64,000 nt of DNA from contig NZ_JAPJZI010000001.1 of assembly GCF_027944115.1 (NCBI RefSeq), positions 620,001 to 684,000 of the forward strand, written 5' to 3'. The number at the start of each line of letters is the position of its first letter. Position 1 is the stretch's first letter. The position numbers and the translations under genes are program-made. Under the pieces are notes generated by a model. The model did not search any database, had not been told where the DNA came from, and saw nothing but the letters and a program-made list of their open reading frames with translations. Shown here one piece after another: positions 27,274 through 35,482 of this stretch. The DNA is from Hoeflea prorocentri (lineage in GTDB: Bacteria > Pseudomonadota > Alphaproteobacteria > Rhizobiales > Rhizobiaceae).

Positions 27274-27282
27274 GGATCAGAT

Positions 27283-28311
27283 ATGAAGGCGATAGTGATC
27301 CATGCGGCAAAGGACCTGCGCGTCGAAGACCGCGCAATCGAACAGCCGGGCGAGGGGCAGGTGCGTGTCAAGCTGGCGGCTGGCGGGATCTGCGGATCGG
27401 ACCTGCATTACTTCAATCATGGCGGTTTCGGCACGGTGCGGCTGAAGGAGCCGATGATCCTTGGTCATGAAGTCGCCGGCCGTATCGATGCGCTGGGTAA
27501 AGGTGTGGCCGGACTTCAGATTGGTGATCTTGTCGCCGTTTCGCCGTCACGTCCCTGCCATGCGTGCGAATACTGCGACAAGGGTCTCTACAATCACTGT
27601 CTTAATATGCGGTTTTACGGGTCCGCGATGCCGTTTCCCCATATCCAGGGTGCTTTCCGGGAGGTGCTGGTCGCCGATGCGAACCAGTGTGTTCTCGCCA
27701 ACGGCATAACGCCGGGTGAAGCAGCCATGGCGGAGCCGCTGTCGGTTTGCCTGCACGCCGCGCGCCGGGCAGGCTCGCTTGCCGGCAAGAAGGTGCTTAT
27801 CACCGGCTCCGGCCCCATTGGCACATTATGTGTGCTTGCCGCAAAGGACGCGGGCGCTGCCGAAATCATCGTAACCGATCTATCGGATGAGCCGCTTGAA
27901 TATGCATCAACGGTCGGCGCGACACAGGTGATCAATGTGGCAAAGGATGCCAACGCGCTTGGGGCTCATGCTGGGGTCAAGGGTACGTTCGATGTTCTGT
28001 TCGAGTGCTCGGGCGCCGCCCCGGCATTGCGTTCCGCCATACCCTTGTTGAGGCCGCGCGGGATCATCATGCAGCTTGGCCTTGGCGGCGATATGGAGCT
28101 GCCTGTGATGCAGATTACGGCCAAGGAGCTGGAGCTTCGCGGTTCGTTTCGTTTCCACGGGGAATTTGCGATTGCGGTCGAGAAAATGCAGTCGGGTGCG
28201 ATTGACGTGAAGCCGCTGATCTCGCACAGCTTCCGCCTCGAAGAAGCGGAAACGGCCTTTCAGACCGCTTCCGACCGGCTGCAATCGATGAAGGCGCAGA
28301 TTGTTTTCTGA
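27283..28311 (+). CDS. idnD: L-idonate 5-dehydrogenase (zinc alcohol dehydrogenase family)
   Basis: This 342-residue medium-chain dehydrogenase keeps the catalytic zinc ligands (Cys in GGICGSDLHY, His-Glu in LGHEVAG) and a complete structural zinc loop (CHACEYCDKGLYNHC). The cofactor motif is GSGPIGTLCVLAA. The FNHGGFGTVRLKEPMILGHE stretch is typical of idonate dehydrogenases. It oxidises L-idonate to 5-keto-D-gluconate, which the SDR at 25486 and gluconokinase at 24986 then convert. It follows the hydroxyacid dehydrogenase gene by nine bases. Confidence 0.9.
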   Translation: MKAIVIHAAKDLRVEDRAIEQPGEGQVRVKLAAGGICGSDLHYFNHGGFGTVRLKEPMILGHEVAGRIDALGKGVAGLQIGDLVAVSPSRPCHACEYCDKGLYNHCLNMRFYGSAMPFPHIQGAFREVLVADANQCVLANGITPGEAAMAEPLSVCLHAARRAGSLAGKKVLITGSGPIGTLCVLAAKDAGAAEIIVTDLSDEPLEYASTVGATQVINVAKDANALGAHAGVKGTFDVLFECSGAAPALRSAIPLLRPRGIIMQLGLGGDMELPVMQITAKELELRGSFRFHGEFAIAVEKMQSGAIDVKPLISHSFRLEEAETAFQTASDRLQSMKAQIVF

Positions 28312-28369
28312 CCTGCAGGCTGCCCGGCGGACGAAGCATTCTTCCTGGTCCGCAATGGCTTTCCGTTGG

Positions 28370-28792
28370 TTACTCGAACGTGTCCGCGCCAATTGCCGAT
28401 AACATGGCGTTTGCGACTTCGATGTCCTGCTCTCCTGATCCAGAGCCGACACCGACACCGCCCACGCAGGTTCCGTCCAGCATGATCGGAAGACCCCCGG
28501 GGAGACCCGTAACGCTGCCGCCCGTGGCTGCGGCGATCAGCGGCCGGAACCCTTCGGGGATATTGGCTGAGGGCGCCCTGTTGGAAGCCGCCGTCACGGC
28601 TTTCGCCAGAGCGCTTTTGCGGCTGAGGAACTTGGCTCCGCTCATGCGCAATTCGCCCGATACTTCTCCGCTGGCGTCGACAATGACCAGGCACTGCGGC
28701 TGGCCGGTCTGCTCGGCACGTTCGATGCCCGCCTGCAGCATGCGCATCGTGCCTTCATGTGTCAGTGTCTTGGTGGATGTAAAAAAATTCAT
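28370..28792 (-). CDS. GlcG/HbpS family protein
   Basis: The 140-residue protein has the GlcG/HbpS (DUF336) fold signatures CLVIVDASGEVSGELRMSGA, then SRKSALAKAVTAA and GGLPIMLDGTCVGGVGVGSG. The family binds haem or corrinoid-like cofactors in some members and often accompanies 2-hydroxyacid or diol catabolism; its enzymatic role is not settled. AAAGGG precedes the ATG. It is divergent from the SMP-30 gene, with an operator in between, and convergent with the idonate dehydrogenase gene. Confidence 0.85.
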   Translation of the reverse strand: MNFFTSTKTLTHEGTMRMLQAGIERAEQTGQPQCLVIVDASGEVSGELRMSGAKFLSRKSALAKAVTAASNRAPSANIPEGFRPLIAAATGGSVTGLPGGLPIMLDGTCVGGVGVGSGSGEQDIEVANAMLSAIGADTFE

Positions 28793-28822
28793 GTGTCGCC
28801 CTTTCGCTAGCATCAAGGTCGG

Positions 28823-28836
28823 TGTTATCGATAACA
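28823..28836. promoter_or_regulatory. LacI/GntR-type operator TGTTATCGATAACA
   Basis: This third identical 14-bp palindrome lies in the 65-bp gap between the divergent GlcG-like and SMP-30 genes, 22 bases before the latter's start. Confidence 0.85.
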
Positions 28837-28857
28837 CACCAGTGGTTGAGGAACGTT

Positions 28858-29757
28858 ATGTCATTTTATGAAGTCAATGATCCGGTGTTTGAAACCTATG
28901 TTTTGGGCAATGCTCCGGTCAAGCAGATAGCGACCGGTTTCGACTGGGTGGAAGGTCCGGTGTGGTTCGGCGATGCCAATTGTCTGTTGTTCTCCGACAT
29001 ACCCAACAACCGCATCATGCGCTGGTCCCCGGTTGATGGTGTCAGTGTCTATCGGGAGCCTTCGAATTTTGCCAACGGTCACACGCGCGACCGGGCAGGC
29101 CGGCTGATCTCCTGTGAACATGGTGGGCGGCGGGTCACGCGTACCGAACATGACGGCACAATCACGACCATCGCAGACCGGTTCGACGGAAAACCTCTCA
29201 ATTCCCCCAATGATGTTGTGGTCAAGTCGGATGGGACAATCTGGTTTTCAGATCCCCATTACGGCATCATGACCAATTATGAGGGGCACCGGTCGGAGCA
29301 GGAAAATGCCTGTGTCGTTTACCGTGCCGATCCTGAGAGCGGTTCCCTGGACCAGGTGGTCACCGACCTGCATTGCCCCAACGGGCTCGCCTTTTCGCCC
29401 GACGAAAGCACCCTTTACGTCGCCGATACGGGCCGCATGTTCGGGTCGGACCCTCAGCAGATTTACGCCTACACAATGGGGCAGGACGGCAGGCCCCAGG
29501 ACGGACGGGCCTTCCACAAGATCAAACCTGGCGTTTCCGACGGATTCCGGGTCGATACGGACGGCAATATCTGGTCATCGGCCGGTGACGGAGTTCACTG
29601 CATTGCCCCGGGCGGGCGGCTGCTTGGCAAGGTTCTTGTGCCGGAGCTTGTGTCGAATGTCTGTTTCGGCGGACGCGCGAAGCATCAACTGTTCATTACA
29701 GCCACGACAAGCGTCTACACCATTCATCTGAACCGGCAGGGTATTCAGCACCCCTGA
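28858..29757 (+). CDS. SMP-30/gluconolactonase family lactonase
   Basis: This 299-residue six-bladed beta-propeller has EGPVWFGDANCLLFSDIPNN near residue 32 with the metal-binding Glu, LNSPNDVVVKSDGTIWFSDP in mid-protein (Asn–Asp metal ligands), CPNGLAFSPDESTLYVADT, and a late DGFRVDTDGNIW. It would hydrolyse an aldonolactone such as glucono- or gulonolactone to the aldonic acid, supplying the gluconate/idonate pathway. GAGGA precedes the ATG. No signal peptide is visible, so it is cytoplasmic. Confidence 0.9.
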   Translation: MSFYEVNDPVFETYVLGNAPVKQIATGFDWVEGPVWFGDANCLLFSDIPNNRIMRWSPVDGVSVYREPSNFANGHTRDRAGRLISCEHGGRRVTRTEHDGTITTIADRFDGKPLNSPNDVVVKSDGTIWFSDPHYGIMTNYEGHRSEQENACVVYRADPESGSLDQVVTDLHCPNGLAFSPDESTLYVADTGRMFGSDPQQIYAYTMGQDGRPQDGRAFHKIKPGVSDGFRVDTDGNIWSSAGDGVHCIAPGGRLLGKVLVPELVSNVCFGGRAKHQLFITATTSVYTIHLNRQGIQHP

Positions 29758-29779
29758 CTGCCGAACGGCGAGATCGAGG

Positions 29780-29798
29780 CGGCGCGCCAGGCGCGCCG
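29780..29798. terminator. bidirectional hairpin between convergent genes
   Basis: Nine-base arms CGGCGCGCC and GGCGCGCCG are separated by one base. It lies between the ends of the SMP-30 and LacI genes. A one-base loop cannot form as such, so the effective stem is shorter, and no U-run follows. Confidence 0.4.
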
Positions 29799-29823
29799 TC
29801 AGGACGATTACGTCGTCACACCG

Positions 29824-30837
29824 TCACACCGTCGCGCCGGGCGCAAGCCGGGTGCCGGAGATGACAACATCATCAACCGGTTCGCCGCGTATACGTGCAA
29901 CAAGGGACTGAGCCGCCGCCTTGCCAAGCGCCTGTGTGCTGACGACGGTGGTTGTCAGCCTCTGCGGCAGGACGGAGGCTATCTCCATCGAACCCCAGCC
30001 GGCGATGGCGATGTCCTGCGGAACACGCAGGTCTTTGGACTTGCAGTAGAAATATCCGCCGATTGCCATGGCGTCATCCTGAAAATAGATGCAGTCGAGA
30101 TTTCGGTTCCGGTTCAAAATTGTCTCGGTGCCGTAGAATCCGGCATAGAAGCTGGAACGGTCGCTCAGGATTTCCTCGCTTGCGAAGGTCATGTTCGATG
30201 CTTCAAGCGCGGCGATAAATCCCTTTCGGCGAAGTGCGCCGAGGCCGGGGGCAAGGGCATCGGCGCCCACATATCCTATGCGCCTGTATCCTTTCGACAG
30301 AATGTAAAGCGCCATTTCATGGCCGCAGTCATAGTGGTTGAAGCCCACCGACAGGTCGATCGGACTGGTGTTGAGATTCCAGATCTCGGCAACGGGGATG
30401 CCGTGATTGCGCAGCAGATCGCGCGTTGCCTTCGAATGTCTGGGTGCGCTCAGGATGAGGCCGGCGGGCCGCCAAGAGAGGATGTTCTTCACCCATGTTT
30501 CTTCGGTCTCGGAGCTGTTTTCATGGGCCCCGATCATGGTCTGATAACCGAACTTCGCCAGCGCGCCGTTGGTTGAGTCCAACACGGCGCCAAACAGGCT
30601 GCTTGAAAGGAAGGGGACGCTGACACCGATAATCGTCGAGGTCTGTTCGGAGCCGAAAGCGGCGGCAATCCGGTTCGGAACGTAGCCAAGCCGCTCGACC
30701 TCGCGCAACACACGCTGGCGGGTCTCTTCGGAAAAGCCGCTGGCGTTCCGCAGCACGCGCGATGCGGTCATTTTTGAAACGCCGGCTGCCTTTGCGACCT
30801 CGGAAAGGTTGACCTTTGCCTTGTTTTCCCTCGCCAA
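29824..30837 (-). CDS. LacI-family regulator of the adjacent CUT2 importer
   Basis: The 337-residue repressor has a LacI helix-turn-helix (LSEVAKAAGVSKMTASRVL) and an effector domain beginning IIGVSVPFLSSSLFGAVLD. The TTG start is supported by GGAG eight bases upstream. It is divergent from the importer ATPase at 30962. Two sites with GTTAYCGRTAAC cores lie between them, so it probably controls the importer and itself. Confidence 0.92.
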   Translation of the reverse strand: MARENKAKVNLSEVAKAAGVSKMTASRVLRNASGFSEETRQRVLREVERLGYVPNRIAAAFGSEQTSTIIGVSVPFLSSSLFGAVLDSTNGALAKFGYQTMIGAHENSSETEETWVKNILSWRPAGLILSAPRHSKATRDLLRNHGIPVAEIWNLNTSPIDLSVGFNHYDCGHEMALYILSKGYRRIGYVGADALAPGLGALRRKGFIAALEASNMTFASEEILSDRSSFYAGFYGTETILNRNRNLDCIYFQDDAMAIGGYFYCKSKDLRVPQDIAIAGWGSMEIASVLPQRLTTTVVSTQALGKAAAQSLVARIRGEPVDDVVISGTRLAPGATV

Positions 30838-30859
30838 ATCCAGAACTCCAGACGGTTTA

Positions 30860-30873
30860 TGTTACCGATAACA
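30860..30873. promoter_or_regulatory. LacI/GntR-type operator TGTTACCGATAACA
   Basis: This is a near-perfect palindrome with intact TGTTA and TAACA half-sites, 23 bases upstream of the LacI gene start. It differs by one central base from the 14-mer at 18629, 26287 and 28823. Confidence 0.75.
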
Positions 30874-30910
30874 TTTTTCTTGACTCCTTGCAAAAGTCGA
30901 TGTCTATTAC

Positions 30911-30922
30911 GTTACCGGTAAC
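30911..30922. promoter_or_regulatory. LacI/GntR-type operator GTTACCGGTAAC
   Basis: This is a perfect 12-bp palindrome 39 bases upstream of the importer ATPase start, and 38 bases after the preceding site. Two sites spaced in this way could allow looping or separate control of the two directions. Confidence 0.75.
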
Positions 30923-30961
30923 TCAGTTCATAAACCGTTCCGATCTTGGGAGGAAGAGGAA

Positions 30962-32494
30962 ATGGCGGCTGTGGGAGACGGCCTTTTCTTCGACAAAATC
31001 GTCAAGAGTTTTGGCGGGACACATGCCTTGCGTGGCGTGTCACTCCACGTCAGCCGTGGCGAAATTGTCGCCTTGCTCGGCGAGAACGGTGCCGGAAAGT
31101 CGACCTTGATCAAGGTTCTTGGCGGTATTCACACGGCCGACTCCGGCGAGGTGCGTATTGATGGCCAGCCCTATGCCCACAAGCCGGGCAGCGTGAACCA
31201 CAAACAGGCGGTTGCATTCATCCACCAGGACCTCGGACTGATCGAATGGATGAGCGTTGCCGAAAACATGGCTCTGGCTCAGGGCTTTGCGCGCAAGGGC
31301 GGTTTGATCGACTGGGGTTCGGCTGCCAGGACTGCGGAACACGCTCTGGCCAAGGTCGGTTGCGATTTTGACCCGACGATGCGTATTTCCGATTTGAGCC
31401 GCACGGAAAAATCCCTGGTTGCGATTGCGCGCGCCCTTGCCGTGGAGTGCGATTTTCTCGTGCTTGACGAGCCGACGGCCAGTCTGCCCGCCGATGAGGT
31501 CGAGCGTTTGTTTGAGGCCCTGCGGCCGCTGCGGGACAAGGGTGTCGGCATGATTTATGTCAGTCACCGCCTCGACGAGATATTCAAGATCGCCGATCGC
31601 GTGTCGGTGCTGCGGGACGGCCAGATGGTCGGGCTGCGCGACGTCGAACACACGACGCCCGAAGAGCTGGTGAACCTTATTGTCGGTCGTAAAACCCGCG
31701 ATATCGAAAGGCCGGACGTCGGTTCCGGACGCACTTTGCTGTCCGTCAGCAATATGCATACCGGTGGTGTCGGGCCGGTCGATTTTGAGATGTCGCAGGG
31801 CGAGGTCGTCGGAATTGTCGGATTGCGCGGGGCAGGTCATGAAGCCGTTGGCCGCGCCTTGTTCGGCGAAGGCGGATATGAAGGCACCATTCTCCTGGAG
31901 GACAGCGAACCGGATCTGTCCTCACCGCGCGCGGCGATGAAGTCCGGCATCGGACTTGTGGCGCGCGACAGGGTTGTCGAATCGATCGCGCCGACATTGT
32001 CGATTTGCGAAAACGCTTATCTCAATCCCGAGGCAACGGGCCGGGCGCCACTCTCCTTCAAGACCACTGCGTCGGAGGAAGAGGCTGCCCAGAAAATGGG
32101 CGCGGAGCTGGGCCTTTCGCCGAACGATCCGACGCTGGCCATCGAAGCTCTTTCCGGCGGCAATCAGCAAAAAGTGATTGTAGGCCGCTGGCTGGCGACC
32201 AAGCGGAAACTGCTGATTGCAGAAGATCCGACCGCCGGCGTCGACGTTGGCGCCAAGGCGGAAATCTACGCGCTTCTATTTGAAGCCCTGTCGCGCGGGA
32301 TGGGTGTCCTCGTTGTATCGACGGATTTCGAGGAAGTGGCCAATATCTGCCATCGCGCGATCGTATTCAGCCGTGGCAGCGTGGTCGATGAGCTCGAAGG
32401 CGTGGGCCTGTCGACCGAAACGCTGATCCAGGCTGCCTCTGCGGGCGAAGCACAAGTCATCAAGCACAAAGAAGACAGTCATGCAGTCCATTGA
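30962..32494 (+). CDS. CUT2-type sugar ABC importer ATPase, two nucleotide-binding domains
   Basis: This 510-residue RbsA/XylG-like protein has two ATPase domains. The first has Walker A GENGAGKST, Walker B FLVLDEPTASL and SHRLDEI, with a degenerate signature LSRTEKSLVAIARAL. The second has the usual altered Walker A region (GLRGAGHEAVGRALFG), a good signature LSGGNQQKVIVGRWL and LIAEDPTAGVD. It powers import through the permease at 32481. GGAGGAAGAGG precedes the ATG. Confidence 0.93.
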   Translation: MAAVGDGLFFDKIVKSFGGTHALRGVSLHVSRGEIVALLGENGAGKSTLIKVLGGIHTADSGEVRIDGQPYAHKPGSVNHKQAVAFIHQDLGLIEWMSVAENMALAQGFARKGGLIDWGSAARTAEHALAKVGCDFDPTMRISDLSRTEKSLVAIARALAVECDFLVLDEPTASLPADEVERLFEALRPLRDKGVGMIYVSHRLDEIFKIADRVSVLRDGQMVGLRDVEHTTPEELVNLIVGRKTRDIERPDVGSGRTLLSVSNMHTGGVGPVDFEMSQGEVVGIVGLRGAGHEAVGRALFGEGGYEGTILLEDSEPDLSSPRAAMKSGIGLVARDRVVESIAPTLSICENAYLNPEATGRAPLSFKTTASEEEAAQKMGAELGLSPNDPTLAIEALSGGNQQKVIVGRWLATKRKLLIAEDPTAGVDVGAKAEIYALLFEALSRGMGVLVVSTDFEEVANICHRAIVFSRGSVVDELEGVGLSTETLIQAASAGEAQVIKHKEDSHAVH

Positions 32495-33503
32495 ATCCAA
32501 TGCTCTTGAGCCGACAAAAGCAGAGCTCCGCGACCTGACGCTGGCTCAGAAGCTTATTCGTCTTGCCCCGACCTATGGTCTGGTGATCCTGACTGTCTTT
32601 CTCCTTGTACTCTTCTCGATCCTGCTTCCGAATACGTTCCCGACCCTGCTCAACCTGCGTGCGATTATCTCTGACAAGGCGATCATCGCGATCCTGAGCC
32701 TTGCCGCGATGATACCCATGGCGGCCGGACGCATCGATCTGACGGTCGGCTACGGCATCGTGCTTTGGCACATACTCGCCATATCGCTGCAGACGCTTTA
32801 CGGCATTCCCTGGCCCGTCGCGGTGGTGATTGTCCTCCTGCTCGGTTGTTTTGTCGGATTTTTGAACGGTTTGCTGGTCGAGATCGCCAAGATCGATGCG
32901 TTCATTGCAACGCTCGGAACCGGTACCGTGCTTTACGCCCTGGCTCTTGCCCATACCGGAGGGCGCCAGATGGTGGGCGTTTTACCGGACGGGTTTTACG
33001 CGATCAACGGAACCTTTGTTTTCGGTCTGCCGATAACCGGGTTTTACGTCATGGCCATCGTCGTGGCGCTGTGGCTGGTGCTCGAGTACACGCCGATCGG
33101 CAGATATCTTTATGCCATCGGAGCCAATCCGCGCGCCGCCGAACTCAACGGCATTCCGACACGTAAATATGTCATCGGCGCCTTTGTCACATCGGGTGTG
33201 ATGACCGCGCTTGCCGGTGTTCTGCTGGCGTCAAAACTGCGTATCGGCCAGGCCAGCGTCGGCCTTGAATTCTTGCTGCCGGCGCTTGTCGGTGCCTTTC
33301 TCGGTTCGACGACCATCAAACCGGGCCGTGTGAATGTCTGGGGCACCATGGTCGGGGTTGCGATTCTGGCCATCGGAATTTCCGGCATCCAGCAATTTGG
33401 CGGCTCGTTCTGGGTCGAACCCATGTTCAACGGCGTTACGCTGCTCGTTGCAATCGGCATTGCCGGCTATGCGCAACGTCGCAAAGGCGCCGCGAAGAAA
33501 TGA
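32481..33503 (+). CDS. CUT2-type sugar ABC importer permease
   Basis: The 340-residue membrane protein of the RbsC/AraH family has eight to ten helices. AAMIPMAAGRIDLTVGYGIV is the conserved 'GGIDLSVG' region in modified form, and GANPRAAELNGIPTRKYVIG is the cytoplasmic coupling loop. It overlaps the ATPase gene by 14 bases. The change of the usual GGIDLSVG to GRIDLTVG is within family variation. Confidence 0.92.
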   Translation: MQSIESNALEPTKAELRDLTLAQKLIRLAPTYGLVILTVFLLVLFSILLPNTFPTLLNLRAIISDKAIIAILSLAAMIPMAAGRIDLTVGYGIVLWHILAISLQTLYGIPWPVAVVIVLLLGCFVGFLNGLLVEIAKIDAFIATLGTGTVLYALALAHTGGRQMVGVLPDGFYAINGTFVFGLPITGFYVMAIVVALWLVLEYTPIGRYLYAIGANPRAAELNGIPTRKYVIGAFVTSGVMTALAGVLLASKLRIGQASVGLEFLLPALVGAFLGSTTIKPGRVNVWGTMVGVAILAIGISGIQQFGGSFWVEPMFNGVTLLVAIGIAGYAQRRKGAAKK

Positions 33504-33531
33504 ATGCTTATCAGCACTTAGGGAGGAATTC

Positions 33532-34584
33532 ATGCTGAAAAGAACCTTTTTGAAAGCCGCTTTTGCGGGAACAATGCTGACCGGGCTTGGCCTGACAATC
33601 GCCTTTGCTGAAATGGCATTCGACGGCCCAAGCGCCGGACCAAAGGCGGCGGAGGGTAAAACCATTGTGGTGCTTGCGGCCGACCTGAAAAACGGCGGCA
33701 TCCTTGGCGTGACCAATGGTGTCGAGGAAGCGGCCGAGAAGATCGGCTGGACCGTTCGCGTGCTTGATGGCGGCGGGTCTGTTCAGGGCCGCACGGCCGC
33801 TTTCGGTCAGGCCATCGCTCTTCAGCCGGACGGCATCGTTATCAATGGTTTTGACGCTGTCGAACAGCAGGCGGCTCTTGATCAGGTGGCCGCCGCAAAA
33901 ATCCCGATGGTGTCCTGGCATTCCGGTCCGAAGATCGGCTGTGACGCCCCTGGCGGTATTTTTGCAAATGTCTCCACCGATGCGATGACGGTTTCGGAAG
34001 AGGCGGCCAAGTGGGCCGTTGGCGATGCGGGCGGCAAGCCGGGTGTCGTCATCTTTACCGACTCCACCTACCAGATCGCCATCGACAAGGCCGACCGCAT
34101 CAAGGAAACCATCGAGGAGATGGGCGGCACGGTGCTTGAATATGTCGATACGCCGATCGCCGACACGTCGAACCGTATGGGCCCGCTGACGACCAACCTG
34201 CTGCAGAAATATGGTGACCAGTGGACGCACGCCCTTGCGATCAATGATATCTATTTCGATTTCATGGGCCCGGCTCTTGCCGCCGCCGGCATCAAGGGTG
34301 ACGGCTCGCCAAAGGCAGTCGCCGCCGGCGATGGATCGGAATCAGCCTTTCAGCGCATCGCGACCGGGCAATATCAGTCCATCACCGTTGCCGAGCCGCT
34401 GAACCTGCAGGGATGGCAACTGGTTGATGAGCTGAACCGCGCTGTTCAGGGCGAGGCCTGTTCGGGCTATGTCACGGCGCCGGCGGTGGTGAATATGGAA
34501 GGGGCGAAGGCGATGGGCGACAGCCCCATCTTCGATCCGGACAATGGCTACCGTGCAGCCTACGGAAAAATCTGGGGCAAGTAA
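33532..34584 (+). CDS. CUT2-type sugar ABC importer solute-binding protein
   Basis: The 350-residue protein has a signal peptide (MLKRTFLKAAFAGTMLTGLG, cut near AFA around residue 26). The mature protein is a type I periplasmic sugar-binding fold: IVVLAADLKNGGILGVTNG, LQPDGIVINGFD, and IPMVSWHSGP. GGGAGG lies seven bases before the ATG. It ends before a strong hairpin and is followed by a second CUT2 set. The ligand is unknown; a sugar acid or sugar is likely given the regulator and operators. Confidence 0.9.
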   Translation: MLKRTFLKAAFAGTMLTGLGLTIAFAEMAFDGPSAGPKAAEGKTIVVLAADLKNGGILGVTNGVEEAAEKIGWTVRVLDGGGSVQGRTAAFGQAIALQPDGIVINGFDAVEQQAALDQVAAAKIPMVSWHSGPKIGCDAPGGIFANVSTDAMTVSEEAAKWAVGDAGGKPGVVIFTDSTYQIAIDKADRIKETIEEMGGTVLEYVDTPIADTSNRMGPLTTNLLQKYGDQWTHALAINDIYFDFMGPALAAAGIKGDGSPKAVAAGDGSESAFQRIATGQYQSITVAEPLNLQGWQLVDELNRAVQGEACSGYVTAPAVVNMEGAKAMGDSPIFDPDNGYRAAYGKIWGK

Positions 34585-34592
34585 CACTCCCC

Positions 34593-34624
34593 ATGGCGTC
34601 ACGCCCTCGGGGGCGTGACGCCAT
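34593..34624 (+). terminator. strong hairpin between the two CUT2 importers
   Basis: Fourteen-base perfect arms starting ATGGCGTCACGCCC enclose the loop TCGG. No U-run follows, so it may attenuate rather than fully stop transcription into the second importer. Confidence 0.7.
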
Positions 34625-34726
34625 AGGTGCCCAAAAGGCTATTGTATTTGAAGTTTTGCACTCTGCCCGACCCGGTGACGGTCGGGCCGGACGGGCGGAT
34701 ATTTGTTGATGAAAGGGAGGCCTGCA

Positions 34727-35482
34727 ATGCAAAGACCTCTTGTTGAAATGCGAGGCATAACCAAGCGGTTCGGCGGCGTGACGGCCTTGTCGAATGTCGA
34801 TCTTGATGCCTATGCCGGCGAGGTTCTGGCTATTGTCGGCGACAATGGTGCAGGCAAATCCACACTGATCAAGATCCTGACCGGTGTTTATCAGCCGAGT
34901 TCGGGAACGATCAGCCTTGACGGCAAGCAGATGGTTTTCTCGAGCCATGCCGAGGCGATCGAGCAGGGGATTGATGCGGTTTACCAGACCTTGGCGCTGG
35001 CGGACCATCTGAGCCCGCCCGCCAACATGTTTCTCGGCAATGAGCTGACGACCCAGTTTCTCGGGCTGACGGTTCTGGATAACAAGCGGATGAAATCGGA
35101 AACTGAACGTGTGCTGATGGAGCGGCTCGGTGTGCGGCTGAAATCGCTGAGTGTTCCGACCGAAAGCCTCTCGGGCGGTCAGCGTCAGGCGCTCGCCATC
35201 GCCCGTGCGGTTTATCACGAAGGCCTGCGTGTCCTTGTCATGGATGAGCCGACGGCCGCGCTTGGTCCGCAGGAAACCGCCAGAACGCTGAAGCTGATCG
35301 AAACGCTGAAGGCCCAGGGCCTTGCCGTCATTTTGATCAGCCACTCGCTTGACGATGTATTCCAGGTATCCGACCGCATCCATGTTCAGCGGCGCGGGCA
35401 ATGCGTGGGTGTCGTCAAGACCGCGGAAAGCAGCAATCAGGATGTGCTTGGCCTGATTGTGGGCGCAGAGGAGGCGGCCTGA
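34727..35482 (+). CDS. CUT2-type sugar ABC importer ATPase, single domain (FrcA-like)
   Basis: This 251-residue ATPase has only one nucleotide-binding domain: Walker A GDNGAGKST, signature LSGGQRQALAIARAV, Walker B VLVMDEPTAAL and ISHSLDDVF. Single-domain CUT2 ATPases such as FrcA exist, so it is not truncated. GGGAGG precedes ATG 34727. It starts the second importer set, 142 bases after the first, and may be transcribed by read-through or from its own promoter. Confidence 0.92.
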   Translation: MQRPLVEMRGITKRFGGVTALSNVDLDAYAGEVLAIVGDNGAGKSTLIKILTGVYQPSSGTISLDGKQMVFSSHAEAIEQGIDAVYQTLALADHLSPPANMFLGNELTTQFLGLTVLDNKRMKSETERVLMERLGVRLKSLSVPTESLSGGQRQALAIARAVYHEGLRVLVMDEPTAALGPQETARTLKLIETLKAQGLAVILISHSLDDVFQVSDRIHVQRRGQCVGVVKTAESSNQDVLGLIVGAEEAA

